A stretch of 64,000 bases of DNA from Talpa occidentalis (taxonomy: Eukaryota > Chordata > Mammalia > Eulipotyphla > Talpidae): contig NW_023605083.1 in the NCBI RefSeq assembly GCF_014898055.3, positions 66,581,715 through 66,645,714 of the forward strand. The letters run 5' to 3'. The translations under genes were made by a program, and so were the position numbers. The notes under the pieces were generated by a model. The model was not told the DNA's origin. It did no database searches and saw only the letters and a program-made list of their open reading frames with translations. Shown one piece after another: positions 35,666 through 49,427 of the stretch. Positions within the stretch are counted from its first letter, which is position 1. Each line of letters begins with the position of its first letter.

Positions 35666-37869
35666 CTGAAATAGAGGCAGTAAAAATTTGATTGACATTA
35701 TCTAGGTGATTTTAAATAAGCAGTTGAATTTCTTTGCCACCCAGGATGCCCATGTACTTGCTCTCCCCTCCTCCCCATGGATATTTTAATTATACTTCTT
35801 GATTTATAGTGAGGGACGACTTTGGTTTTGTTTTGTCCTCTGTGTATAAAACCAAAACTTTTATAATATACAACAAAATTGAAATAAAATGAAAAAACCC
35901 TGAAGAATGCTGAGGCAGTATCAGAATTCTCCAGATCTTTCTAAAGACATACTCTCCCCTTCTGTAATTGCTGCAGCATGAGCTAGTAAGAAACAGTGTT
36001 GTGCCACCTACTTTGAGTAGCTTTGATTAAAGTCCATCATTCTGATGACTGCATAGCGGTTCCCTTGAGTAAATGAAGATCCACCAGTCATGCAGCTGGG
36101 CAGGCCTGCAAAGGCCATCAGAGAAGCACGGTTTCCTTCCACACACTTAACATCATCCTTTTTCTAGTGGTCCTCAGAATGTTCACAGGAGTTCATGAGT
36201 TACAGGAGAAGACATCAGAACAGCGTCAGCTGTTTCCAGGCCAGGAAACCTCCTCAGCTGTCACTGGGTCCAAAGCCCCTCATCCCAGGCCAAGACTCCA
36301 TGGTGATCAGACTGGGGTCACAAGTGCTCAGGATATCTCACTCCCAAACACATGCTAGGGCACAGCTTTCCAGAAGTACCCTGATGTCTGCCAGCCCACA
36401 GAGTATGTCCTTGGTCTGTGCTTCCCAACTCACCCTGAGAGTTTGGGATTAAGAAATGCCGAGTGAGTCTGAAAGAGAGGATTAGATACAGCCTAGGGCT
36501 TCCATGAGCCACACCAGCACTCCTAGCTCTTTATTAAGAGGCAATGATAAGAGCAGCCAGAGAACATGTGCCCAAAGAAGGGGCCTGGGCTGATGAGGGG
36601 ATCAGGAACCATGGCATAGCACTATTTGATGTTTGCCCTGGATGAGAAAATTTCTCACAAGGTCATGACCACAAAGCCAGGGCACGTACTCTTCAAGCCT
36701 CCCAAGACCCCGCTCTTTGGAATTGTGCTGTGTGGATTCTAAGCCATGGCTGGACCAGGGTGTTGCCATAACAAGAGGCAGCTGTGAGCTGAGTAACATG
36801 ATGTCATTCCCTGTCAGAATGGTCTTTCTAGGGGACCTCTCTCTACAGGTTGTGAGCTCCCCATCACCTGTGGCATGCTCAGCAGGCTGTAGCTGGGATT
36901 TGGCACTCGTGGAGAAAGTAGCCTTGGTGCTATTGGAATTGACCATGGCATCACTCAGCTTATGGCTGATACCTTATTCCAAGGGAACCACATGGTAACG
37001 TCCTGTATCCTCTTTAACAGGCATTTACTGGGCATCTCTAACCCTGCCAGCCTCTCTTCTACTCACTGAGTATGTTGCAATGAATTGGACATGTTCCTCA
37101 CGATTAAGGGGCTTCTACTTTACTGGAAGAGTCAGAGACAAACCCAAGAAACTCTGATCTTTGGTTTTAGAGACACACAGTGGGACAAGAAACTGGAAAA
37201 GCAAGACACGTGAGCTGCAAGAGGTGTGTGGTTAGCCACCTGGGAACAAGCACCACATCGGGAGGGAGAGTTACGTCCTGCCTCAGTCAGGGTCCCGGCA
37301 GGATACAGATGGCACTTTCCCCCAGAATAATCAAGGAGAGTTGATTTTGAAGGCGAGGCTATTTACAACAGTGTGAGCAGGACTGGGGCAACCAGCCGAG
37401 TCAGTCAGTACCACTGGGGCAAAGAGAGGAGCTGTGTGGCGAGGGCTTCCAGGTGGCCGAGGTGGTTGTCAGGGTAGAAGAGCTCCAAACCTACCACGAC
37501 CTGCCAGAGGGAGCCAGGAGAGTGAATTCCACATCCTCCTCCTCTTCTGCCTGCCAGCCTCCTGCCAGGGCTTCCCACTGGGTGACCCAAACTGGAAGTC
37601 CAGGCAAAGGAGCGCATTGATGCAACTTGAAGAGGCCAACCTCCCAAAGCACAGAGGGTGGGAATGGGTGGGTGTGAATCAGCAGGTGGGAAGTGTCCAA
37701 AACACAGGGGAAGCCCATCCAAGCAGAGGACAAGGTATAAACAAGACCGAGACATGAACAAGAGATGAGGATGGGGCGAGGACGGGTTTGAACTCTGGAG
37801 AGACATTAAGTGCAGCTGGGATCCAGACCACAGCCGAGAAGGGTTCCATTTCTCTCACAGAAACTCTAA

Positions 37870-38010
37870 TAGCAAGCTCAGTCCTTCCTCTTTCCCTCTC
37901 TCTAACTCCCCCTCACTTTCTTCCTTCTTTCCATCCTTAGCTTTCTCCTACCCTTCCTCTTTGCCTTCCTCCATCCCTCCCTTCCTTCCTGTTTTTCTTC
38001 TCTTCTCTCC
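37870..38010. repeat. Pyrimidine-rich tract
   Basis: About 140 bp of mostly C/T on the + strand with CTTC and CCTT units. It can in principle form triplex structures. Confidence 0.75.
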
Positions 38011-39469
38011 ATAAATATGTGCTGGCTGCCCCCTTTGGTGCTGGCCCAGTCCCCTTTGGAGCTCCTCATCTAGTGGGTAAGACAGGCAAACACACCCCGC
38101 ACACGATTGCCATCGCTGGTGTGAGCCAGGAGAAGCAGTCTGTGTGTGCAGATGGCTAGTTAGAAAAAGACAGTCCAGATGCACCACGGCCATTCTCTCC
38201 AGTGGTGGAAATGGTCCAGATAGGCAGAACTTCACTGCAGCTGTTCGAGATAACTACATACAAAGCTGTCAAAAAGAACATCACATATCTTTTTATAAAT
38301 AAAATGAAAACCTGGTTAATAATAGAAAGTCCCCATGTCAGGAAATCCAGGGTCAGTTGACACCATGAGCTGTCCACACGCCAATGTGAAAGGATGTTAC
38401 AACGAACCCACTGGGTTCCTGTTTGGCCCCTCTAAGCTGCAAGCTGGGGTGCTGTTAGGTGAACTTCACCTTTGTCCACAGGTGTGTATTCATACGGACT
38501 CGGACAGATGGACAAACAGGACTTCCTTATGCACTGTTGGCTCATCGGGAAATATTATCTACGTGTTCTCTTATTATTTTTAATGTAACAAGCACCATGT
38601 CACTTTTTTTTTTGGACCCAAGTGGACGTTGCTGGCAGGCTTTGGGAAGCACAGCACTAGCCTCGAAGCCCTCTGGTGCCTGGGAGCTCAGTTTCTCCGC
38701 TCCCCATGTCGGGGGCCATTATACAGGTTGCCATCATGCACTGGAGCCTTCACTTCTTTTCTGAAACATCTCACAAAATATACATTTCCTTTTCTCTAGC
38801 TGCCTGCAGATCTGTGAAAGTCATATGAAATCAGGAACTCTCTGAGCAGAAAGAGCAATAGAGTAGCCCAGTCCTCTCCTACAGCAGACACGGAAACTGA
38901 GCTCCTTAGAGGGGCAGGAGGTGTGTGACCAGGTCACACAGGGAGAGGGGGCTGAGCTACGATCCAGACTTGGATCTTCTGGCCCCACAGCATGTCAGAG
39001 CCCTTGCATGGCTTTTGTATCCTTGAAACTAGCAATTGGAAACATTGTGTTTCCCCTCGTCTTATTCCTACCCCTCACTGAATTTTAAGATGCTTTAGTA
39101 CCAGGGCCCAAGACATAACCTCGTTTTTGCAGGGTTTGCCTGCTGTGGTTCAATGACATTTTGTTACAGTCATTCAAAAAATGGCAAAAACACTGACGAC
39201 TATTTCCAAATCAACCACACAGACCATAAGGCTTACGTGAGCTCTGAGGAAAGACTGTGGTTTGGGGAAGTTAGGAAAGGTTTTCTGGAGGAGAAGGTAT
39301 ATAAATAGGCTCCCAACAGTACTAGGCTTTGTGATGATAGAAAAGAGCTGGACTTGGGTGAGGGGGTTGAGGTGGGAAGGTGTTGGTGAGTCTGCTGGGG
39401 ACTCTGAGCTGGTAATCCCACAGTTCGTTTTTCAGGTTGTAGACCTCACAGAGAATAGATAGAATGAAC

Positions 39470-39640
39470 GAGTTCAGCTCTGGCTCCACAGTCTCTTAGC
39501 TATGCAGTATTGGGCAAGTCTCTGAATCTCTCTCAGCCTCCATTTCCACATCTATTGAAAGGGAATAATAATAATATCTGACCGCCTACATCACACAATT
39601 GCCTTGAGGGTGACAAAAATTGATATCCCAGAAAGAGTTC
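39470..39640 (+). mobile_element. MIR element
   Basis: ctctggctccacagtctct, tattgggcaagtctctgaat and cagcctccatttccacatct show the MIR core in sense order, followed by a short ATA repeat. Confidence 0.6.
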
Positions 39641-40179
39641 TGGGAAGAGTTAACCCGCATGCAGATGAAAGAGGGCATTGTTATTTTTGCAGTCACTTTG
39701 CTCATTCTTTTCCAGTAATCATGTTAGAGAAATTGCTTGGAATTTTATAATCAGAATATCAGAGTTTATTTAATGTGACTAATATTCATTAAAGCAATAG
39801 CAGGAGTCAGGCCTGGTGTAGTGGAAAAATGATGCGTGCTGGAGACTGACCAGGGATGGAGTCTTGGTTCCATTCTTCATTAACTGCCTGACCTTGGCCC
39901 ATTTCAGTGACTCAATAAGAGTCACTGGCTTCTCATGCACAAATATTGGATGAGAACAGCAATCTGATGGCATGTCTTCAAACTTACACATGAAATGCAT
40001 GTGAAGTACCTGGCACATAGTAGGTTCAGGGAAGACATTCCCTCCCTTCTGGGCACACGTAGATTCCTCCTTGTCAGCATTGTTTTGTGGACTCTGCCTT
40101 CCTGCACGCTCATATAAAAGACCTGTTTGCAACTTCAGTACACACATTGAGGGCATTTACCCAGATTTCTTTCATTCTT

Positions 40180-40460
40180 TTTTTTTTTTTTTAAGATTTA
40201 TTTATTTATTTATTTATTTATACAAGAACCTGGGTACAGGCCAGATGTGTGGGAGGGTAAGAGGATTCACCAGGGACAAAGCGGGGAATAGAACAGGCAG
40301 ACTGATGAAATACACTGCTGAGGGGAGCAGCGGGCGAGACAGGAGAAGTCTGCCCCGCCATGTGGGTATCTCTGTGGTCAGTGGGGATCAAACTGGCACT
40401 GCGGAGGCTGTGTACAGCTTCACAGCACTGCGCTCTACTGCCTGCGCCACTAGGGGAGGC
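40180..40460 (-). mobile_element. tRNA-derived SINE, copy 4 (antisense, intron 2)
   Basis: Reverse-orientation copy with a clean poly-T run followed by AAG and (attt)n. It is flanked by ccagatttctttcattctt (40161-40179) and the same sequence with one T missing (40461-40478). In the sense of PAPPA it carries a poly-T/AG at 40180-40195 and a GGTAAGA at 40256-40262, so it has splice-site-like ends. Confidence 0.92.
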
Positions 40461-43400
40461 CCAGATTCTTTCATTCTTAAAATACTATTTTTTTTGAGGC
40501 CTGGCCACAGAACTGGAATTTTAAAATAAAGACCACATCACTTATATGAAACTTATGGAGCTTCACACTAGTATATTTTGAAAATGGCCCAAATGTCTAA
40601 CTGTGTTAGAGGACATATGTCGACATTGTCTGATTCCAGGCAGTGTTGGGATGGGTCATACTGGGTGGCAGGCCAGTATGGTTGAAGTGCTTTGATTCTT
40701 CCACTCTCTCCAGCCCACATGACTGCTTGAGTGTAGGATGCGAACATATATCTGGGCACACTGGACACAATGTCCAGTTTTTGCTGATTTAGTCTGGGTT
40801 TCCCTCATGCTCTCCAGCTGAACCTGCACTCAGAGGTACCATCTGTCACCCTTGTGCACAGGTGACCTTGGTCTTTTGACAGCAGAATAGTGGGGTGAAT
40901 GGAGAGCAAAGGAACTTCTCATGACCCCTAAAGATGTGTGTGATGAACTGGAACCAGTGACCTGTGAGAAGCAGTGGAAGCTCACATAGTCTAGCAAATA
41001 AATAAGAATACAACTTTAAGACATAAGGCACATTTGAATCAAACCACTTAACATTTCCGTGACCTTAAACAAGTCTCTTCCTTTATCAAAGATTCACTGT
41101 GTCCTGAACAAAATCAAGGATGAAAGTAACAGTCTACTGTGCGGGGAGATTTGGAGGATTTGATGAGATGATACATGTTCGGCCCTTTAGAACAGCAGCT
41201 GGCACTTAATGGTGACTCAAAATAAACACACTGGATATGTGTGGTGTTGGGGATTTTCCATCTCTGGAAAATCTTCTGACCTCTCGTGTGCATCTCTCCT
41301 CATTTCCAGCTCCCTCTCCATCCTGAGCCCCTCACTAGAACCTTGGAACTGGCATGGGAATTGGAAAACACCTACTCACTCCCTACTACCACAGGCCTCT
41401 TTTCTCTGGCTCCCTCAGGTTCCATTGTTAAGAGATTTTCTTTACTCCAAAAGCCTTGCTCATACTAAATGCTGATGTATTTATTCCCCCTAGAGATAAG
41501 TACCCCATCACACCAAGTGTATGCATTCCAGCAAAAAAAAAAGGAAAGGCACACCTGCGTCCCGTGATGGATTCACTGTGTGCTTCTCCCATGTCCTAGG
41601 GAAGGTGCTGGAAGCCAGGGACACCCCCCACCTCCATGCTCAGCACCAGGCAAACAGTGTGACAGCTGAGGCATGCCACCTCCCTGCCTGGAACTCCTCA
41701 GCAACTGACTATCTCCCAGTGCTTACAGGTGACAGACAGCTGAAACTCTTCTCGGGCCCCCCAGCATGCTGAGGTCCAGGGGGCTGACTCTCTCACCACT
41801 TCTAGGTGTGCCTTTCCAGCTCCATTTTCCTGAAGGGTTGGCGATCTTGCTACCCATTCCAAGGGCCTCAGCGGGAGGCAGTTGGGTTTTTTCCACCCTG
41901 GGTTTGGCGTCGTCAGCACGCTTATTTTCCCTTGTCCATCTGCAGGTGACACTGACCACTCATGACAGCCTCAGAGCCTGGTCAGATGCCCTTCCAGGCT
42001 AGGGAACAAAGCAATGGTGTGGGGTGGGGAGTGAGGGAGGGTTGAACTGACAGACTGTGCATTTTATGTCGGGGAAACAAAGTTCTTAAACTGATTTCCG
42101 TTCAGCCTTACCATCTCTCACAACTGGGCTGTCTTCTGCCTCCTAAAAGGACCCCTCCACATGCACTTTCTGGAAATCTCCCTAGTGGATTTGCTGTTGG
42201 GTTTGTTTGCTTAAGTCAAACAGGCTCCCCACCCCACCCCTTATTTTTTGGAAGGGCATCTTTTGTCTTTCTCCTCCCCTCCCTGCTTCTCTCTTTCCTT
42301 TTCCGTCTTCTAGGCTGTTTTGGTGGTCTTCTAGTGAAAGGGAAAAGGAAGGAGACCACTGTCTTCATTGCAAGCTTCTAATGTTGGTGATTCCCACCTT
42401 TTTGGAGTTCAGACAGCCAGCTGCGTCTCATAGCCTTGAGCTTGACTTCTGATTACTGAACTGTTTTTATAGTCACAGAGGGCAATGGTAACGACAGTAC
42501 CACAAGAGTGTGGAGTATCTCAGGAACTTAAAGAGGTTGGAAAACAGACATAAGGGAGAGTTCTTTCCCATGAGGATTCAAGGTAAAAAAACACCGTGGC
42601 TTGGCAAAGCATGAGGAAGGAAGTGACTGGATCGTTCCAGTAACTTCCTAACCAGCATGGAGTAAGTCACTTCTGTTAATTTCAGATTCTTCATCTGTAC
42701 AATGGGAGAATGTGGGGATAATATTTCTAAAGTTCTGTTCCTGCTCAAACATGTTCAAATCAGACATAATCCTGGTCCCAGGCTTGTGAGACCAGGGCTA
42801 GAGTACTAATGTGTGTGTGTGGGGTAGGGGACTTAATAAGGGTGAGATAATGTCATGTATTAATCCCAGGAGGCATTCAGGGAAATAGGAGAGAGTCCCC
42901 ACCTTCCCCGTATTTACCAGCCCCTTTATCTAATTGAGTGTGATGTATTCAGAGTGGCAGGGAAGGAATAATTTTACTCTATGACCAGTTGAAAGACTCC
43001 TACTCACATTACTCAACCCCAGCAGCAGACTAATGGAGGTACACCACCTTGGGCAGTCTGCATGTCTGCTATTTTATCTTCCCTCGGGCCCCAAATGTGG
43101 CATCCTCTTTCCAAAAATCAATTTGAATTTAATTCTGCTTTTGAGAATCTCACATACAATGTCATGGTTTCCAGCGTTATTTCTCCATACTCGAACTGTT
43201 AGCTTGTCACATGACCCTTTGAGAGCCAGCTCTTTTTTAACCTGATGAAAAACCCAAATTTAGATAAGTTTCTAGACTTGTTCAAGGTCATCCAGCAATA
43301 TTTACAGCTACTGTAAAAACTGTGTAGTTCTAACTTTATATAAGTTTGTTATTTGCTGGAAGCTCGGTGGATTTTATTTATTTTTATGGGGCCAGACAAA

Positions 43401-44005
43401 AATCCAGAAGTTGCCATATTGACACATTTGACGATGTGATTCTTACCTTATCCGTCCCAAGCATAATATTGCTTGGTTATGTGTTTTGCGTGGCTAACTG
43501 TTAGCACCAAACTGCACAGTCTACCTAGAACATTGTGGCTGCTTCAACTTATAAAATAAAAATGATTTGTCTTTATTTAATTGTGTTCCAAGTATAAGAC
43601 AAACCACAGGGCTGTCTGTGAGTTGTGTGTGCTCTACTCCATGTGGTCAATTGTATTATTTATCAATTGTGGTTTTGATTCTCAAAGAAGAAAGTGAGGA
43701 GGTGGGAAGGGATAGCTGTGGGCCCTGGAATTGCATGCTTCTGTTGTGAAAAGAAAAGTTTGACGTGAGAGAGTCATGTTACTGTTCTGGTGCCTCTGGA
43801 CACACCATCATGCTTGAAGCATTACCCCTCCTGCTTTTCAAGGAATTCTTTATGCTTAACGTCTATCCTGAAAATTAGTTAAGCACTGAGTCCTTGGGAC
43901 TATCAAAGCAGAGATTGTAGAACACCGGAAACAGATTAGGGATAAGGGACCATTTGACAGTGGTGTGTGCATGTGCACACCTAATAAGTGCAGGCAGAGT
44001 GCTAG

Positions 44006-44007
<2 letters not shown>

Positions 44008-44054
<47 letters not shown>
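44008..44054 (+). repeat. (TG)n microsatellite
   Basis: About 23 uninterrupted GT units. It is likely polymorphic. Confidence 0.95.
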
Positions 44055-44055
<1 letters not shown>

Positions 44056-46728
44056 AGGGGAGTTCCATAATGTACATTTCACAAGGCAGGTACGGTTCTG
44101 CCCTCATGGAATTTCCCTCTGGAAGAGAAGTAGTTATGTGGGTAGTGTCATTACAGGTGCTGAGGGAGCACAGAGGGTGGGTACTTGACTCATAAGGGTC
44201 AGAGTGGCTTCTGAGTCCCGAAGGATGAGTCATGTTAACCAACTAGCTGAGCCTGCCAGGAACCAGGTGTTCTGACACTTTGCCTTCCACCCTGGCAGTC
44301 GCTAAAACCATTTTCAAAGAGAAAACTGAGAAAAATAGGAGCTGAGTAGTTCCAAGAAAAAGTCTTCATTTTAAAGTAGTGTCCTTCAGCCTGAGATTAT
44401 TTTTTTTTTCTTTTGGAGTACTAATCAGTATCATTTCTATCATATCGTATCAGCCCTCCATCAATGGTGGGAGGTTCACCTTTTGAATACTTTATTCATT
44501 AAAATTAAAAATTTTTCTTTCACCTCAATGTTTTCATATGATCTCATGAATCTTTCCGCTAGCCCACTTCACCTCTCTGAATCAGTACCTTCCTTTCCCC
44601 TCATCCAAATCCTCAGGATTCTAGATCCCACTCTCTCTGCTCTCACTACGACCCTATGCAGAAGAGAGCAACAGGTGAGTGACATTCCAGGGATTGGCCT
44701 TCCCCCATGACTTCACAGAGGGCACAGCCTCAGAGACACAAATCAGCTGAACCTAGAGTTTAGGACAGCGCTAAGGGGAGCACGGACATATAAAACCCAA
44801 GAGTGATACAGGAGACATACTCCCATAGACCAAGTGAGCACCCACACCCATCGTGGCACCCCCTCCCTCCCACACCCGTTGGCATCACTTGCTCCTGTGC
44901 GATTGTACCTCTCCTTCGGTCTCTCTGTAGCTGCTTCTTCCTGCATGTGCTGCCAGCGACTTCTTCACTTCCTCTCTCCTCTAGTCCATCTTCCACTTTC
45001 CTCTAGAAAAGGAAGTTCTTTGAAAATTAACAACCAGATTTTCTTATTTGTTGCCATAAAACCTGCCAGGGTTGACTTAGAGCTTTCAGGCCACTCTCCA
45101 TTCTCTATAACTTGGGTACAAGGTACAAGGTCCTTCCTGGTGTGGCCGTTGCTGGCCTTCCAGCCTCCCCTTGTGAGGTTGCCCTGCATCCCAGCCTTCC
45201 CACCACACCTGAGCTTCTGCAAGGACTCACTTTCCCCATGCTCCTTCAGAACCATCCGCGTTCTGCAGCTTCCATCTTTTCCCCTAATCCCCACACTTGG
45301 TCCAACAGCCAACCAAGGTTTATTTTTCACGTGACAATCTCAAAGCGATCTTACGTTCATCTGGGCAATTCTCATTGCTCTGTGCTCCATCCCATTCAGC
45401 ACTCAGATATCCTAAGATAAAGCTGAGAGAGGTGGTGAAGGGTCTGTTCTATCTATTGTCCCCCTCAAGCTGGGGTCCCTGTCCTGCCTCTGACACCTCA
45501 CCCCCGGGAGAGGGAATTTTGGAGTAGTGCCACCTCATGCAGCCCTGATTCCTCCCCAGTAAATAGGGGATACTCATACTTAACACATAAGGATTTTGTA
45601 AAGCTTCAAAGAGATACTATAAAAATTACTTCAGCTGTGCCAGTATGTAATAAACTCCCCCAAACTCCCCAAAATGGTAGGTTTTATTAGTATTATCACA
45701 TTGTGTTGTGATCATCTGATAATTTGTCTTGCTTCCTTCATAAAACTCCTAGCTTTTTGATAATGTAAAGTTTCTCTTTCGTATTTGTAGGTATAGTTTC
45801 TAGCATAAAGCATGATCTATGATAGAATCTCAATAAATGTTGGGGATGAAAGAGGGAAAGGCTGAGTGAATGATATATAGGGAGGTAGGTTGTTAAGGAA
45901 AGATTGAAGGCGGCGGGGGCAGTTGGAGAGGGAGGTCAGAATGAATGTCTGATTCAATAAACAAATGAAAGAATAATCAATTTTTCTGTTGATCAGTGAT
46001 TGGTGCTGTTACATTTTTCTTACTGTGTACCCAGCTTTAGTACAAAAGCTGTGACTTGGAAAATAAATTATTCAGGATTCTGAGAATTTAATAAACTATC
46101 CAAGTACTTTTTTTTTGGGGCGGGGGGGCTTTTCTCATAGACAAGAGACTCAGATTTTCGTATTTATAATGATGGAACTAAGCAGGAAATATAAGTCCAA
46201 ATTGTTAGGACCCTGGGATAAAGTACAAAATCCAGGTTTTAGAACTGGTCACAGCTCAGAGAAAGCTTATTATTTGGAACAAGGATATGGATGCAATAAA
46301 CATTCTGAGGTTTATCTTGCTTTAATGACTTGCCTGGAGTGGCTTTGATCTTTATATTTGATAATCACTTTCAAATGGTCTGGTGTGTTCGGAAAGTAGA
46401 GTAAGTGGTTCACGGACTTGAGATGCTCCCTGGGAAGGACAGGCTGCAGTCAGAATCTGGAAGTGGGCAGTGTCACAGGACTTGCTCTTGTAGTTCTCTG
46501 GAGTTGTGGAAACAGGGCAACCACCTGTGAGGACGGTAAACACAGTTAGTCCAGAAAGGGAATCAGGACTGGCTGAAGGGAGGGAAATGCAGCAGGCACC
46601 GGGGGCCAAGTTCAGGTTCCTGCAGCTCCACCACGGGCAAGGTCCAAAGAGAACTGATGCATTTTGCACCTTTCCATGACTTGCGCGCTCCTCTGGGTAC
46701 GTTCTGATATGCCACCTCCTTGAAGTTT

Positions 46729-46736
46729 TATATCTA

Positions 46737-46787
<51 letters not shown>

Positions 46788-46794
46788 ATGTCTA

Positions 46795-46838
<44 letters not shown>
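46729..46838 (+). repeat. Compound (TATC)n (CT)n (TA)n microsatellite
   Basis: Tetranucleotide TATC from about 46731 to 46786, then CT from about 46796 to 46819, then TA to 46838. A further short TA run lies at 46851-46861. Confidence 0.95.
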
Positions 46839-49185
46839 ACTTTTTCTGCTATATATATATTAGTGATGGTGGTTTTCAAACATTTTATTAAAGTTTGTTC
46901 TTAAACCAAATCTTACAGGAGCCTAACTTGCAGAGTAGGTAGAGTGGGTACTCCTTAGGATGGAAGTTGCTAGATGTAGGGAACCACACCCCCATCACCT
47001 TCCACTGAACTCTGAGCCACTTCTTAAGATCTCTGGGCTCCAGAAATGTGGGTGAGAACCTTTTCCTTAGAAAGCTGAAGTGCCCTTGCTCCTGCTTTCT
47101 ATGCTGGTAAGTGTAGTTCAACCATACCCTGTAAGACAAAATAAGAGTGAGCTTGATTCCTTTTCTTAGGTCAAATTTTATAGCCCCAATTTAAAGATGA
47201 GAAATTGAGGTACAAAGACTGAGTCACTTTTCCAAGGTCACAGGATTGCTTGGCAGGAATGGGGAGATCTGAACACCAGCGTGTCTCTCTTCTGATGTGC
47301 TTTTCTCCATAGTCCCCTGTAATAACCCGAAAGAGCTTTCTCACCTACTGCTAGCTCAGAAATGACGCTTCCATGTGAACCCTCCTAAAACTGAGGGTGC
47401 TGGCACATGACCAGCACCAGGCCCACAAACCCTCTGCAAACTCCAGAGCCCAGGGAGCAGGACTTAGGAGTGACACTTCTCCAGGCTCTCCTTGGCTGTC
47501 ATTTCTGCAATTTGCTGTGAGTGCGACTAGAACTTGAGACCAGCCTGTCTTGATCTAGGGTCCCTGAGCTGAGCCTCTGGCCAGTCATTTTTAAAGCAGG
47601 AAGGTAGGTAGATTGTGCTTCCAGAGTAGGATAGAAAGGCGTGATCCATGATTGCATTTAAGAGATTTGTTGTTATTGTTGTTCTGTATTTTGAATGTAG
47701 TTTCCTTTTGCTTCTCGCTCAATAAAACAGGCCCTGACAGCCCTCTCATTGAGATTATTACAGACTTGTACCATCTCAGACCAGTGCATTTAGGAAATAT
47801 GTTGTTGGCACTCACCAGCAAGTGAGATGCATAAAGAAAATATTCTAATGACAGTTGAGTTAAGAGAGCTTTGATCTCCCTCCAGAATTGCTCTCATAGC
47901 TTTGAAATGCACTTCTGGCAGAGGGGTAAAGTCTGGGTGCCTTGGCACCCCGAAACAGACATTCCAGGGACCTGCAACCTTCACAGTTGGATCCAGGTGC
48001 ATGGGCTCTGTGGGAAGAAAAAAGACACTGAAACACCTCTCTTGAAAGGCAGCTGGGGAAAGGATCTAAGAGATTTGCCAATTTAGCCCAACATTTCCCA
48101 AACTCTATTGGTTATGCTGTTACTTGGTTTTTGGCAAAGGCAGAGGTGGGGCAGGGAAGGAATGAAAGGATTATGGTCATCTGTCGAACTCCTGTTTTGC
48201 ATATTAAAGGCTGTGAAAATTCCTGCAATTAAAAAATATCTGTATTTGTGGTTGCTTAACAGATCAGGTCCTACACCCATTTGACTCTGAAGCTCTTTCC
48301 CTTTAACTCCGTCTCTGCTTCTTGTGCATTTAGCCTCCTAAAGACATAATTTGGAATACTCTAGTCTAGTTGACAAGTTCACTAAACATATAGGGGCTCT
48401 GAGCTGCAGATCAGGCAGCAGGGAAGTAGGGCTAGCCCAGAAATGCAGGCCCTACAGGTTCTGCGCAGGGATGTCCAGCCTGTGGAGGTGGGGACAGCAT
48501 CTCCCACATGCTCAACCTGGTGTGCCAGGCACCCCTGCAGGGGAACTGCGTCCACCCAACAGAAGAGATGACTGGACTCATTAGAAACAAAAGCGCTGCC
48601 ATGCACACACAGGCTGGAGCACAGATTTATTGCCAGGTCCTCCTATGCCCTTTCCTCAACACCTCAGACAAGTCATTTCACTTCCCAGGCCCTAGACTGC
48701 CTCCTCCTGTTGTGCAGTTTAAGAGAGGGGTGCTCACACGCTTCCAGTCCATGGTAACTCTTACTCTTGAAGGAAACGTTTAGGGATGACATCACAGGGA
48801 TGGTAAAGACTTGGGCTGCACCTGCTTGAAACACACAGCTTGATGGGGAAGACAAGTGCTTACACCATGGAGCTGCCACAAAGCAGGGTGATAAATACAA
48901 AATCACAAGTGGGGACTTGGAGGAGGAAGGAGTCATCACAGCTAGAAGTGATGACCATGACTTCCTTGTGACTAATATTGTGTAGTAATCCATCACGACA
49001 GAAGAATAGCCTGTCCAACCAGCACATGCCTTCTCCATGCCAGGTGCTATTCCAGGCACTTTCTCTGCATTGCTTCTTTCCCCCCAGTGCCCCTCAGAGG
49101 TGCATGTCAACATCCCATCTCTCTGGGTGGCCAGGAGCAGAGACATGGAGTACCTCACATGTGAGCTAGCAGAGTGAGGTGTTGT

Positions 49186-49427
49186 TTTTAAATATTTTTA
49201 TGTAGAAGAACTGGGGTGTAGGCCAGAGGTGTAGTGGTGAAAGGATTCACCAGAGACAGAGCAGCGAACAGAGCAGGAGGATTTACTGAAATATATGCTG
49301 AGGGGAGCAGTGGGTAAGTCAGGAGAGTTCTGCTGCGCCATGGAGGTCAGCTCCCTGGTCAGGGATTGAACTCAGGCCATAGAATTGATAGTGCTGAGAC
49401 TTAACCCCTACACTACCAGGGAAGCCC
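49186..49427 (-). mobile_element. tRNA-derived SINE, copy 5 (antisense, older, intron 2)
   Basis: A diverged copy: the body hairpin (tgctgaggggagcag) and the right-hand head (complement of ctggtagtgtaggggttaag) are recognisable, but the tail is eroded and I could not define a target-site duplication. Boundaries are approximate. Confidence 0.8.

Noticed and set aside
40071..40529. 152-codon ORF in intron 2
   Set aside because: Most of it is the antisense SINE; similar peptides arise from copies 1 and 6.
43981..44054. Possible repeat array of CRISPR type
   Set aside because: Simple dinucleotide slippage in a mammalian intron; no spacer-repeat structure anywhere in the window.
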